From Hyperoplus lanceolatus (taxonomy: Eukaryota > Chordata > Actinopteri > Uranoscopiformes > Ammodytidae): 64,000 nt of DNA. Of the stretch, positions 23,901 to 36,100 are shown in pieces. Numbering within the stretch: position 1 is the stretch's first letter; every line of letters starts with the position of its first letter. The stretch is from assembly GCA_026929865.2 (NCBI GenBank), contig CM049404.1, forward strand, positions 31,081,001 through 31,145,000, in the 5' to 3' direction. The notes below the pieces were generated by a model, which worked only from the letters and a program-made list of their open reading frames with translations, was not told where the DNA came from and did no database searches. A program made the position numbers and the translations under genes.

Positions 23901-24939
23901 CTGGATTGGGTTATTCGATGCAATAAAGGTGAGAAATTTTAAACGGACTTGTGGTAGTTCAACCAAGTATGAGTAACTTGTTGCTACGAGAAAAAAAATA
24001 AGTTATCTCAAAATGATATCGCCTCGTAATTTAACCATTTGAAAAATTTGCCCCAATCTTTTGGCAAATCAGTGATCTTTGATTGGGGCAGTAATTTAGT
24101 ATTTCTTCCAGGAGGGACGTTGGATGTGGACTGACGGCACAAGGGCTGACTTCTTACCCTGGGCTCCTGGGCAGCCTGACAACGGGAGCGGAACAGAACA
24201 CTGTGGACATATTAACTTCAGAGGTAAAATGATTATGTCATGACTTCCTGAGGGTATTATGAATTGAAAAGAAACAAGCATACTTGAAAAATTGTGTCAT
24301 ACTGTACTGCTCGAAATAATTATGCAGGGCTCTAGACTAACTTCTTCACTGTTTATTCATTTTACTTTATTTTCTAAACAATTATAAAAAGTAAGAGGGG
24401 GTAGGACCAGAAAAGTTTTTTTTAACTTCTTCCTATCCCTATTGAACATGAACTATATTATTTGAGTTATGTATTTGTTGTTTAGGATCCCATTTGTTTG
24501 GTTTTTTTTATTTATTATTCTCCTTTTTTATTGCTCAATTGTTTTATTTATGTTTGTATTATTATTTTTTTAACCATGTTCAATAAAGACTAATAATAAT
24601 AGCACTGGTTTGGTGGCACAAGCTCATTATTTGGTGGCATGCATGTTGGATCAGTCTCTGATGATTTTCACATTGATTTACCGTGTGTTTTTGAATCCAG
24701 CCTTCAATGGGTTGATGATTTTGGTTCTTGATTTCCACTTTGGTTCATGCGCTTGTCCTAATTTGACTTAATAACTATCAGAGACATTGAAATGCATAGT
24801 CTGATTGGCTGAACAAGACATTTACTGTTGACCTTTTAGCATTTGCACTCAGTGATTTTTTCTTCCTACAGGAAAACCCCAGTGGAATGATGACCAATGT
24901 CACAATAAGAAACCTTTTGTTTGTGCCAGGAGAAAGTGA
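20930..24939 (+). CDS. Secreted C-type lectin, single CTLD, QPD/WND type
   Basis: Six coding exons: 20930-20995, 21090-21120, 23565-23647, 23794-23928, 24112-24223, 24872-24939 (495 bases, 164 residues). Signal peptide is about residues 1-22 ([16 protein letters not shown]...). After a short linker the CTLD spans about 34-164, with cysteines at 34, 35, 46, 63, 136, 152 and 160, WIGL at 97-100, QPD at 126-128 and WND at 147-149. QPD usually predicts galactose preference, and QPD with WND indicates an intact calcium site. The size and layout match small soluble fish lectins (ladderlectin, nattectin, and the type II antifreeze relatives), which act in mucus or plasma against microbes. Ice binding cannot be told from sequence. 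The second coding intron holds a LINE and two MITEs. Phases are consistent throughout. Confidence 0.88.
21228..22801 (+). mobile_element. 5'-truncated L1/Tx1-type LINE, young insertion
   Basis: Bounded by a perfect 17-base target duplication AAAGGTGCTTTGTGCTT (21211-21227 and 22802-22818) and ending in an A-rich tail. An open frame through 22520 codes the C-terminal part of ORF2 past the reverse transcriptase, ending with a cysteine-containing segment (CDSCKRAPASLFHMYWLCP, then FW) characteristic of the L1/Tx1 group. The frame has no stop from the truncation point to its own end, about 430 residues. It is inserted in sense in the C-type lectin intron, inside a TTAA-type MITE. Confidence 0.85.
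22802..23036. mobile_element. TTAA-flanked MITE split by the LINE
   Basis: The MITE begins right after TTAA near 21209 (AAGGTGCTTTGTGC) and ends CGTAACACCT before TTAA at about 23036. The LINE separates its first bases from the rest. A related copy lies at about 58150-58385 (shared blocks TAGCATTCTTTGCACTGATG and ACCCATGACAAAGGC). Confidence 0.6.
23119..23455. mobile_element. TTAA-flanked MITE (AGGTGCAGTGTGTA ends)
   Basis: TTAA at 23115-23118 and 23456-23459 bracket inverted ends AGGTGCAGTGTGTA and TACACACTGCAGGT. The same family is present in reverse orientation at 60661-61025 in the acetyl-CoA synthetase gene. Confidence 0.8.
24396..24602 (+). mobile_element. Possible LINE 3' tail
   Basis: A segment ending CCATGTTCAATAAAGAC followed by TAATAATAATA repeats, a style of 3' end common to truncated fish LINEs. 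No coding part remains. Family not determined. Confidence 0.35.
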
Positions 24940-25044
24940 AGCCTCCAGACATCTGCAACCACATTAACCATTACAATGTCACTTCCACCACGATAATGTA
25001 ACTGTGATGTCACTAAACTTGTTCTAATGATTCACTTGCTAAAA

Positions 25045-25139
25045 AATAAATTGCTTCCTAATCCAATTCCCCTGTAATCAGTAAACAATATCACTCTCTT
25101 GATTTTTCTTTAAATGTAACTAAACCGGAAATCAATAAA
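25045..25139 (+). terminator. Poly(A) signals of the C-type lectin gene
   Basis: AATAAA at 25045-25050 and again at 25134-25139, 106 and 195 bases past the stop. An A-rich run follows at 25150. Either could be used. Confidence 0.6.
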
Positions 25140-25159
25140 TCTCAATCAATGCAAAAAAA

Positions 25160-25701
25160 AGAAAAAAATGCATAGTGTGTTATTGTGATGGAATCCTCCA
25201 TTTTACCACGAGACCTGAACATTATCATACAGAGTGTTGTGAAATGAAGTAGCTGATTACACACCAAGATAAAGCGGACATGCGATTTAAAGCTTACCGT
25301 GTGAACAATGCATTTCACCACAGGTTTTATCAGAATCGCCTTGTGGGCTCAGGTGACACATCAAACAATAATCCAAATTTTGCATCAGATGGTTACATTT
25401 CTCCCAACACAATCTGCAGCTAATTTCAATTCAGGCTCAAACTCAATATTACTTAAATCTTTAAAAGGGAGAACACATGTCATGACTGAACACAAAAGTC
25501 CAATAATAAAGGATGCAAGATGTACTGATAAGACCAAAAAATTACTGTTATTATTCAGCTTTTCAGAGGACAAGATATTCAAACAGAATTGTAGTTATCA
25601 TTTTGTCAAGTCAACGGTGTTGCTCGTTAGTCATATGTGCAGCTATTTCAGCCAGTAAGGGAGACAGTATGAGCAGTATAAAAACTTGAAGAATTGTGAC
25701 G

Positions 25702-25751
<50 letters not shown>

Positions 25752-27460
25752 CACCGATATGTTTACACAGCCTTGAGGGGAACAGGGAATTGTTATGAAT
25801 GATAAAAATCAAATGCTACTGGTAGGTAAGGAAACTGTTATTATTCCTGTAATTTTGCCTTCCTAATTCTTGCCCTATTAATCCTCTTGTGACCCCTCAG
25901 ATTGACTCCCATAAGCCTAAACAACCAAACGCCGCTGTATAATGTGGTTAAAACTGGCTTAACTGTCTGCTCCTTGCATTGATTTATCGGTGTTAATAAT
26001 CTTAAAATATACTATGCACAAGAGGCACTTTTGATTATAATACCTCTGTCATACCACTTTGCATTAGGCCAACCCCCCAACTGTGATAGAATAAGCAGCC
26101 TGTCTACTCAAGTCTGATTGGCTGGAGGGTTTCCATTAACTTTTGATATACTGACACCTATGGAACTCCTCAAGTACTTCCAGTTTAACAATCTGTTCAC
26201 TGTTCCAAATTAATGCACTGCAGCCTGTTTTTCAAGATGAGTAACCATAGCAGCAGGACATAGACATATCCTTTGTTTACAAGTTGACGAGCCCAATAGC
26301 CCATGACTGTAACATTAAAAAGACACAATAGCATAAAACCAGTCAGCCTAATGTTGAAAAATATAATGCTAATTGGTTTATTGTTTTCTTCATGAAATGA
26401 TCATGCTAATAAAAAGATAGCATACAAGAATGGTATATAACCCTACTGGTAAATTGAAGACCATTATTTAAAGTTTGGATGGCAAGTTTTGGATCCTAAT
26501 GAAACCTGAATTCAAAATCCATCCACCTAGATAAATTAAATTAAAAAGTCTGAATATCTTATTTCCAATAGTAGGTGTGGTTCTTCAGTGCAATATCCCC
26601 TTGAGCACCACATGATGGCACTCCTATCACACGAGCTGTAAGAAGCACACACGGTACTAATGACAGTACTAAAATAAAGTGCTCAACTATCTAATGTTAA
26701 GCAAGGGTTATATCATGAGTAGGTGAGTAAGTCACGTGTTTGATTTGAAAATGTTAGTGACTTGCCTTTTAGCCACTACTGCCCTGTTTCACTGTCCAAC
26801 TGAGTTTACTGGTATCAATCCACTATCTCAGTCACTCAGGCTGCAGCCCAATGATACAAATGTTTGAAAGTTATTTTCTTTGTAAAATTTGTTACTGATT
26901 TGGGGATAATGACATGGCTGATTGGCCAGCTAAGACATGTTGTATAACATACAGGCCAATTGACAACTGGTCGCATCCAACGGTTCAGGCCCCCACTTTG
27001 TCCATTAATTCCTGATAATGGATGACACCTTGCATGGCATTATCCCTCACTGCCAACAACTCTGCATCTTTAAGAACTGAACCAGTAAACTCAGAGTTCT
27101 CAGACCCAGTCAATAACTTGCTTCTTGATAAAAGATCAATGATGTCAGTTTTAGTGAAGCCAGGTAACCAAAAGGTATCTACAAATTTGAGTCAAAAGCC
27201 AAACTTAGGGATAAGTAAGATAAATTCAGAGGATAAAATGAAATAACAATTTACACTGGATTTAGATTTTTAAAATGCTACTTTTCTGCAAATCAGTTCT
27301 GAACAGCACAACTACATTTAATTCATGTTTGAGTTATGTTAGAAAAAAAATACATCAATGCAAGGTTTCCAATTTAGTAAGTACTCCTACAGAAAACGAA
27401 CAGTCTGATACAATAGTCCTGCAACAAACCCCTTCACAAAGGTTAAAAAGTTCAGTTTCT
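25160..27460. other. Intergenic, no gene seen; (CA)n at 25707-25751
   Basis: AT-rich DNA between the C-type lectin gene and the second copy of its upstream region. No exon chain, RNA gene or recognisable transposon was found. Two adjacent open frames at 27022-27246 and 27275-27487 match nothing I recognise. Confidence 0.5.
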
Positions 27461-28705
27461 GTTAAGACTGTTTCTTTGATTATGTAGTTTGTGATCTCAT
27501 AATACTATATACAGCACCATCGTGTGTTGAACTGAGTGTAGTGTATGTGTTATAGACTTTATTTGGAATTCACAGCTCCATCAGATCAGATAACATTAAC
27601 AAGCAGAAGAATATACCTACTTTTACAACAGTTTACAGTATATTACTTTATAGAAGAGATTAATATGTATGAGAATAAAAGAGAAATTAAAATGGTTTTA
27701 CCTTCTTAATATCTCCCTGTTTAAAGGAGGCACACAAACCTGGCAAATCTGCTTAAACCTTACACCTCAGAAACAAAATTAGAAATTTAAATGACAACCA
27801 TTGCAGAGCGTTAAACAGCAAGTATAACAATTAACTAGGGTCCTAACATTGACAGAAAGACGTTCCAATTGTCCAAAACCAAAAACATCATCTATACTCT
27901 GTGAAGTGCACCAACCATAAAAAAGTAATTATGTCATCCTCACAGTCACCTGTCAATAGAGACCCAACCTCCACAAGAGGAATAACAGCAAATTAACAAG
28001 GATGAGGAAGTTTTTTAATGGGACAATGGCACCATTATTGGTAGACAAGATCATCCTTAAGATAATTCCAGAGACAGTATGGTTCACAGGACAAACATAC
28101 AGGGACAATGGCTCCATTATTGGTACTTAAAACACTTCCTCATGTGAAATGTAGTTTTCAACAATACTTCTAAATAAGCCACCACATGGCATCACTGAGC
28201 TGCCGATTTTTAATTCCCAACTGACACTATCACAGCCTCACATGCCAATTGTTCTTGTTTATTTGTTAAGCTCAATCGAAAGAATATGCAAGAATAATTC
28301 AAGTACATCAACTTATTTGATTATTATTTTTTTTGTTATGTACTGTGAACGTATACATCTTTTTAAATGTTATAGATTTTTTCAGTGTGATGGAAAATGC
28401 ATGATCCTAATAACAGATCTGATACGACTCATATTTTTCACTTACGTAAACAGGAAGAGGATGTGAAGGTACATTACTGTAAACAGAAATATACGAAAAC
28501 AATTCCCGTGCTGGTACTTCCCACAGGGAAGGGAGGCCCTCGTACCTGACCCATTTCTATCCAGTTACACCTGGCACATCAGTCATGCAATACTCTCTTC
28601 TTATAACAGTTCACTCCATAAGTCACTTCTAAAAATAAGTAACCTACACATTACTGAAATAAATAAGTATAAAATGTACAAAATAAAATATCACATAGAG
28701 CTTTA

Positions 28706-29725
28706 GGGTGTATTCACACTTGGAAAGTCCGCTAGTTCACTTGCTTTGGTCCAGACCAAATAGCGTTTAGATTTTTTTTGTTTGGTGTGGTCCACTTTCA
28801 TATTGCCCCTTTTGCAAGTGAACCAGCATTACGAAGCAAAACCACACGTGATCTGAGGTCATTCATTCATTGGACAGACATTCTGGGGTGGAGAGAAACA
28901 GGAAGCACGAATTTAAAACTGCGAAATATATATCATTGATATAATATGGGGTTAAAAATAATAAAATGGCCTACATCTAACCTATAAATAAAGAGGAAAA
29001 ACATCGGATTATTGTTGTTTCATATGGTTATAATATGTAGCCCTATGTCAATGCCACGTTATGTGGCGTGTAACCTACAATGTGAAACATCATTTTTACT
29101 GTAGTGTTGGTGCCGGACGCGCATCACGCGAGAAGAATAGGCTCAAGCTGACACTCAGCTGATTAAGCTGTGTATCAGCTGGGTCGGCGCAGTTCAGCTC
29201 CAAACTGACACGGGGTATTGACGGTCCGTACATGGGAAGCAAAATAAAAACACACATTTCTTGCGCAGCGTGAACCTGTTGGCACTGTGCGGGAGACGCT
29301 CCCCTCTCCTTCATCTGATCGCTGAACACATTCAGCATGTTTATGCGTCCTCTCGATCAAATGTAATATTGTTCTGGGCTCCCGGTCAAACCACAACGTA
29401 TCGTCCTAATAATGGCGACAACAACACTTTCCCATAATGTGAAACTGACGGCTATTTATTAAAAAAGAAAAGAAAGAAAAGGCACAGTGCCTCCTGCATT
29501 TGGGTCGGATCGAGTCCGGACAAATTCACACCACAAACGAACTGCAGCAGAGTGCGTTTGGAAACGCACCGAGACTACCTCTTCAGCTGGGTCTCGGAGC
29601 GTTTGTTTGGTCCGCCCCCGAGTGCGATTGCTGTATTCACACCTGCCTGAAAGATGCGCACCGAAGGCAGAAGTGCATCTGAGTTCGTTTCAACCGAACT
29701 AAACACGGCATGTGTGAATACACCC
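28706..29725. mobile_element. Harbinger-like non-autonomous element
   Basis: Inverted ends GGGTGTATTCACAC and GTGTGAATACACCC are flanked by TTA (28703-28705 and 29726-29728). The empty site is present in copy 1 at about 20452-20460 (GAGCTTTAGTCAATG). A 3-base TTA duplication fits PIF/Harbinger. No transposase is recognised in its 1020 bases. Confidence 0.8.
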
Positions 29726-30008
29726 TTAGTCAATGTGCAGAACTGACAGACTATCTAGTATTTGCTGACATCGAACTTGGAGGAAACAAACCTTTATCTG
29801 ATGGTGTTCCCACGATATGATAGCAGGATGTGTTTTTTATTTCTCTCTATTTCCGTGAGCTGGATATATCTTTCACCCCATCTTCTCATTGACACGTTCT
29901 TTCACATGAGGGGAGGGGATGGGGGTGGGGTGTGGCTCTTCAGGTAATATGCCTGGCCCTATCCATCTGAGTTTAAGATCCGCCTGGCTCTGCGTGATAC
30001 TACTAAAG

Positions 30009-30088
30009 TATATAAAGACACATTTCCCTTCCCTAAGACATACAGCTGTTCTCTCAACCTCTCTGCATTGGACATCACAGCAGCAAAG
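30009..30088 (+). promoter_or_regulatory. Duplicated C-type lectin TATA box and 5' UTR exon, now upstream of an RBL
   Basis: TATATAAAG at 30009-30017 and a 5' UTR exon ending at 30088 (donor GTAACA), almost identical to 20741-20820. This probably drives the gene at 30198-43317. Confidence 0.65.
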
Positions 30089-30197
30089 GTAACATTGAAT
30101 AGGTTAACTACTTTCAGATTTCACTTCAAATTCAATTTAGGCATGACGTGGATTTAGTAAAAGTACGACCACAAATTACAAGACTTTTTTTCAACAG

Positions 30198-33100
30198 ATG
30201 ACATCAGCGTTCCACTTTGCATTCTTCCTCTGTTTGACCAGTGGACTGTTGATTTCAGGAACTGTAAGTGCTATTTTTCTTTTAAGTAATTAACAGTTTG
30301 TTTAAAAAAATGTTGCTCAAAACTACCTTAAGACCTATGTGCACAGCATGTTGCTAACAACATTTATGAAAGGTTGATACTTCCAAAATGCTGGGCGTTT
30401 ATCCACTAGGATCAGACATGACCAAATGTAATGTTGTTATTTCAGTAAAACTTTAAAAAGATTTGTTGGTTCATTGAACACAATTATCACAATTTGTTAT
30501 TATTTATTTGTGTATATGGTTATGTTCACAGCAGTCCAGCGGGATTATTGGCCCCTACTCAGGTTGGTGGTTTATGCATGCATGTTATTTGTTCAATTAC
30601 ATCCAATGGCAGAAGTTCATACAGAAAACATTACATCTGATCTGCTCGATTACCTAAGTGCAAACCAAAGAAAGCAGGGAACAAACACACAATTAAAAAT
30701 GGTGTTGTCTCCATGGGTGTTTATACTGAGCTGCACTAGATAATAATAACCCTCTGACATATTGAATGTATTTACTGTTTTGTTATGTTTGTTATGCGTA
30801 TATTTAGCATGGAGCCGACTGTGAACATTTCACTGCAATGTATTGTGTATGTGACAAATAAAATCTGAATCTGAAACAATATTTTTGTGTAAGCTGAAAC
30901 ACAGTTTGACAGATGTATCTTTTTCAGTGCTGGCCGTGACCTGCTTGCTCCTGACAGTAGGTGAATATATAGTGCATTAAAATGCTTACATACCGTATAT
31001 AATTATTCCTTGAACATATTTCAACTTATATGTTCAATTCTGTTTTTCTAGACGTTTCCACAGAGAAAGTTATCACCTGTGACAACGGGGCCAATGTTCA
31101 ACATCTAAGCTGTGGTAAGAGTCAATACTTTACTCAACAAACAGTACATTGAAGGTTTGAAGACCTAAATTAATGGTTTCAATCAATGTCAAGATTACTC
31201 TAGAAACTAACATTTATTTTGGTTGATCATAAGGTGTATGTAAAGGTGTAGGATCAGAGCTGAGGCTGGGATAATGAAAGGGACGACATTGACCAAAACA
31301 TTACTTAGCTGATGTGCAGAAAATAGTGTTTAAATATTAGATTTTATAACAGAAACAACAATAGGAATTATAGCAGTGTTTCCCCTACCATACCAACCCC
31401 CCGCCAGGCCAACAGCAGCCTGACTTTAATTTTTAATTTTAATTTTTTATTCCGTAATAATAATTTGCGAGCGTCTGCGCGGTACTGTCGGTCTATCCCC
31501 CGTGTGCGCCTGTCTTTACAACCTCTCGTTTGATCATCCCATCAGCTGATCTGTGTGTCTGCTTGTGTGTGTGTGTGTGTGTGTGTCTACGCACGGCGGG
31601 CGCGATGCGCGTGTGCATTCGGTGCGCACTTGTTAAACACGGAAGCCAATGAGCAGGAGCATGACTAGCAAGCAAACGTTGAACTAGTGGCGAAAATAAA
31701 ACCAGCGCCTGCTCTATGGATATATTAAGGACTCAGTAACAGGGACGTTGAACAGGAAAAAGTGCTGAGCAAAACTTAGAAAGTTAAAATCGCTTGGCAA
31801 CACAACCAATCTGTATCAACAGCAGAGACAGCGCTGAAAAAAACGGCATGCACACGTTTCAGTAAGTTTACAGAAGTGCCACACTGCTACTGCCTTTGAC
31901 ATTCTCAGAAAAGCATTAATTTATTTTCAAGGGACATATTAATTTATTGTTTTAACTGTTAAGTTATCTTGAAAACAGCAGACTATTGTAGGCCTTCAAG
32001 CTTTATTTATTTGTATTTTCAATGCTACTTTATTTTTATGTTTAAAATTGAGAAATAGGCTAGATGAAATATAATGGTCGGAATAGGGAATTTGCCTTAT
32101 GTAGCACACATGTTGATAGGCTAATTAGTCCAGGCATTATATAACTTGACCTCTCAAAAATTGCAACAGAAACCATTTCAACTGTTTTTGACTCATGAAT
32201 ATGTAATTAATAACATACTAAAAGTCTTAAGGAATCCAAGTGGTGGAAAGTTATTTTCTAAGGGGTTTCTTAACCATACCTTTTCTGTCAATTTTCGGCT
32301 TCCTAAAGTACTGTTTTATGGTAGAGGGGATATGTGCAAAATTGTTAACCTTTTCAGAAAAGCTTGAAACTTGGTACACTTATATAGTTTGGGGCTCTGA
32401 ACATTTTCAGATATTAAGCCATTGCAAAATCGAATCATGGTTGCCATGGCGACCATTTTACTTTCCGCCATAGCCTAATTATGCATTTTTCATCATAACT
32501 CCTGAACCAAACATAATACCACATAACTAGTGATGTCTAACCCTATGTTTTCATGGTCAGGGATTACTATGATACCACATACAACATCAAAAACAGTTAA
32601 GGTTGGGCGCCCTTAACTCAGTTGGTAGGGCTTCCCCCCCGGGCCGGGCCCAGCAGCAGATCCGGGTCCCTCTCTGCCCCATTTCACCTCTGTCTCTCTG
32701 CACTATCAATAAAGCATAACAATGCCCAAAAAATATCTAAAAAAACAACAAAAAAAAAAAAAGAGTTAAGGTCAATAGTTAAGGGTGAATCCAATGTTTT
32801 TCCAAAAATATAAGCCCAGAATCCAAAAACATCGCTGTGACTTTACAATTGGGGCCTATGTTGCATAAACATTGTGCATCAAGTTTTAATTGTGTTCTCT
32901 AACAAAGACATAGGCTTAAAGGTATGTAAAATACTATAACAATATAAAAAAAACACAAATATTTGTGAATGCTAAACTGGCACAAATTAACATACATTGT
33001 TGCACTGATAAACATACATTTTAATATGAAAGTATTTTGGTGCACAGAAGAACTACTAATCCAAAGTGCAGCCAGAGCAGTACTAATGCAATGTGAAAGG

Positions 33101-36100
33101 GGTAAATCAATACCATGCATACCATGACTATGCATTGCCCTCTGACCCCCTCTGGAGTGTGGTAACTTGAGAAAGGATATGTGAAAAGACATATTTCAAT
33201 GTAGCCTTTTGTAATTGACTAATAAAAAAACTCAACTTAGTATTCAGATTGACTTTTACGTAGGGCTGCCCCCTGAAAGTCGATGATTCGAATCATCAGT
33301 CATGAACCCCCGCAGCCGACGCAGATTCTTCAAGTCGAACCATCGTCTTTTTTTTTTCAGTCAGTGTCCATTATATTAGAAGAGAAAATAAGAGCAAAAC
33401 ACTGACGTTATCATGCCAGGGCAATAGGTGGCGGTAATGTGTCACGTCACGTCAAACGCCATAGAAGAAGAGTGGTGAAAACTAAACAGGAAATGGCAAA
33501 AGAAAAAACCAAAGCAGATGTATACGTTTGCGCTGTGCAAATTGCACACCATATATGCCTGTTGATTCTGCTCTGCTATGTGCTGTAATAAAGATAGGTC
33601 GCCTTGGAAACAATTAAGCCCCTGTAGACCGCGAGCATCTCGTCTTTTTTAATCACCATTCTCTGCAGCTGTCACCGGCTCTGTGTTGTTTCTCTCTCAC
33701 GGGCTCGCCGAGGCTCAGGCACTCTCGCGCTTCAGCCGCGCTCCAACTCCCCGGTTCACTCGTAAACTGTTTTTTAAAATATATCCAACCTGGAGGTTGT
33801 TTATTTTAAGCTCCATTTTCGGTGGTCTTAAAGTCTGTTTTCAACTGTTTTCGGGTTGACGGTTGGTCAAATATCTCACTCCAATGCACTTTTCTGATTG
33901 ACAAATAGTATCACGAATAGTCGAATCTCTGGTTTGAACAGGCAGATCCGATTCGACTGAGAAAATTCCGAGTCGGGGACAGCCCTACTTTTACGTTTAT
34001 TTAATAGTTGTATGAAGCATTGGAGCAAGTTTTCTCAAACATAGTCTGGTTTTCCTCATCATCTTTCTCATCATCATCTCCAACCTGAGATGATTTTGCA
34101 CCCTTCTTGAATGTAGTTTGTCCATCCATGCTAACCAAAATGGTGTTTCTGATGGCTTTTGCCATAGAAAGGTGCGAGACACTGCACAAGCTTGGATCCA
34201 AGCAGTAATTATGTCTTTCTAATATTTTTTTTCTACATTAGATTTGGAGAGACAGAGTTAAAATGGGGCAAAGAGGGGAAGACGTGCAGAAAACTTAACC
34301 AGGCTGGATTTGAACCCGGGTCCTCTGCGGCATAACCACTGTGCCATGAGCACCCCCTGTAATTGTGTCTTTCTTGGAGATAGTTCAGAACTGTGTGCAT
34401 TGTTAACTTCAGCACAAACTGGCATGAAGTGAAGCCATGTCAGATGTTGCAGCCATGTCATACCTTGCAATCTTGTGATGCCACCACTGGTTTTCATACT
34501 GTCATTAGAACCTGCTCAAGATCCATGGACATGCCAGCCCATAGGCGATCACTCCACATGGAATCCCCCTACAGATCTCTGGTTAATATCTGGATGGTGC
34601 TAATGGACCAGTGTTGGGAAAGTTCTTTTTCTACGTGAACTAGTTCAAAGTTCAGTTCACACCCTTTAAAATGAACTAGTTCAGTTCATAGTTCATAATT
34701 CAAAATTATGAACTAAGTTCACAGTTCAAAAATTAACTAGTTCATAGTTTTTTTTTTTTAATATGTTGCTGCAGGCTATTATTTTTCTAAATAATTGCCA
34801 CATTACCAACCACAGACAGAAATTATTTCAATGACATTCAGTCCACACTAGAAACCAGCTGCAGCTTTTCCCCTACAGTATATTCTCAAAAACATGAGGA
34901 AAAAGTTGCTGTTTGATGGTCTTTTTAAAGAGGACCTATGATGCTTTTTGACTTTTATGACCTATAAACGTTGTTATGATGATTCATAGTCATGCTTAAC
35001 CATACTAAATTATCAAATAATGACTTACATGCATTTCGACATATTCCCTGCTGACCGTCTGGGGTGTCTGTGCAGAGCACTAAACACTATTCTAGCCAGT
35101 CGAGAAGTCACGTCTTCAAACCGGTCTACCCTTTCATAATTTGTGACGTCGCATAAAACTTTGTGACGTCTACACGCGGATGTTTCCATGTATGATAATG
35201 CTGTCACTTCCCTGTTCGCGTCTGCCTCGCGCCCTTATAGGTCCATGCTCGCGCTTCCCGCCACTGAAAGTGTTCCGGAAGGAAGGTAACCAATCACAAC
35301 GGAGTGGGGTTTGCAGGAGGGGGGGGCGGGAGATGGCCGAAGCACAGGCGGAGGGAGCCGAAGCACACACACTCAAGTGTTGACAGGATGTGCTGGATCG
35401 CCAAAATAAGAGAAAGAGCTTCCCGAAAATCTACATAGTTTTTTGTGATGTGATTCGTGTCAGGTTGCTCTATAGCAGTGTAAAACAAGAAATTAAGACC
35501 AGAAAAGTAGCATAATAGGTCCTCTTTAATGAAGAATTATTCTAACAAAAACGGTTAAGGTGCAAAAGTTTTTCCATTTTTATAATTTTCCAAACCTGGA
35601 AACAATTCACATGAAATGTCATTCAAATAAAGCAACACTGGAAAAATATACCAGGCAGGTTCTACAAACAAATTACAACTTAAAATAGTAAAACCCTCAA
35701 GGAGACCATTCTAAACTGCAGTGTAGGGCCTACTGTTAACAACAAAGTCCAGAAGATGTGTTGACATAATTATTAACACAAACCCAATCGGAAGTAGGTA
35801 ACAATCATACGAAGGAGAGGTAGAGCCTGAGGCTAGGTCCATGGCCTGAGTAAGTGCTGCTGCATTCATTTGTTTTTGTTTTTTTCCCGCGGTGTTTCGC
35901 ATTTTGATGACGCAGCGGTGTTGAGTCGCTGTGGTGGCATGTGTTGCCAGATTGGGTGTTTTTCAGCTACATATTAAGGGCTGTTTACGATGTCTTATAG
36001 CGGGGGGTTTCTATGGAAACCTGGCACTGGATGAACGATTGAACGACTGTAAGAGTGCCGTTCACAAACGCCAGAATCAGCGCGTTCGCAAAAACGTTCA

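Larger units (their letters stand above)
27465..30290. repeat. Segmental duplication copy 2: C-type lectin upstream region, promoter and leader exon
   Basis: Nearly collinear with 17046-21000, including the TATA box (30009-30017), the 5' UTR exon ending at 30088 and the leader exon at 30198-30263. Similarity fades in the intron after the leader exon. Unlike copy 1 it is not followed by CTLD exons. Confidence 0.85.

Noticed and set aside
27022-27487. Two neighbouring open frames
   Set aside because: No family resemblance, no exon signals, AT-rich intergenic context.
30474-30743. Open frame of 89 codons at the leader end of the chimeric gene
   Set aside because: Runs across the linker exon in another frame and into an intron; not supported by splice sites.
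34221-34359. tRNA-like A and B boxes (also at 42866, 57843, 58391, 60024)
   Set aside because: All are heads of SINEs with tails and target duplications. None folds as an obvious functional tRNA with a complete acceptor stem.
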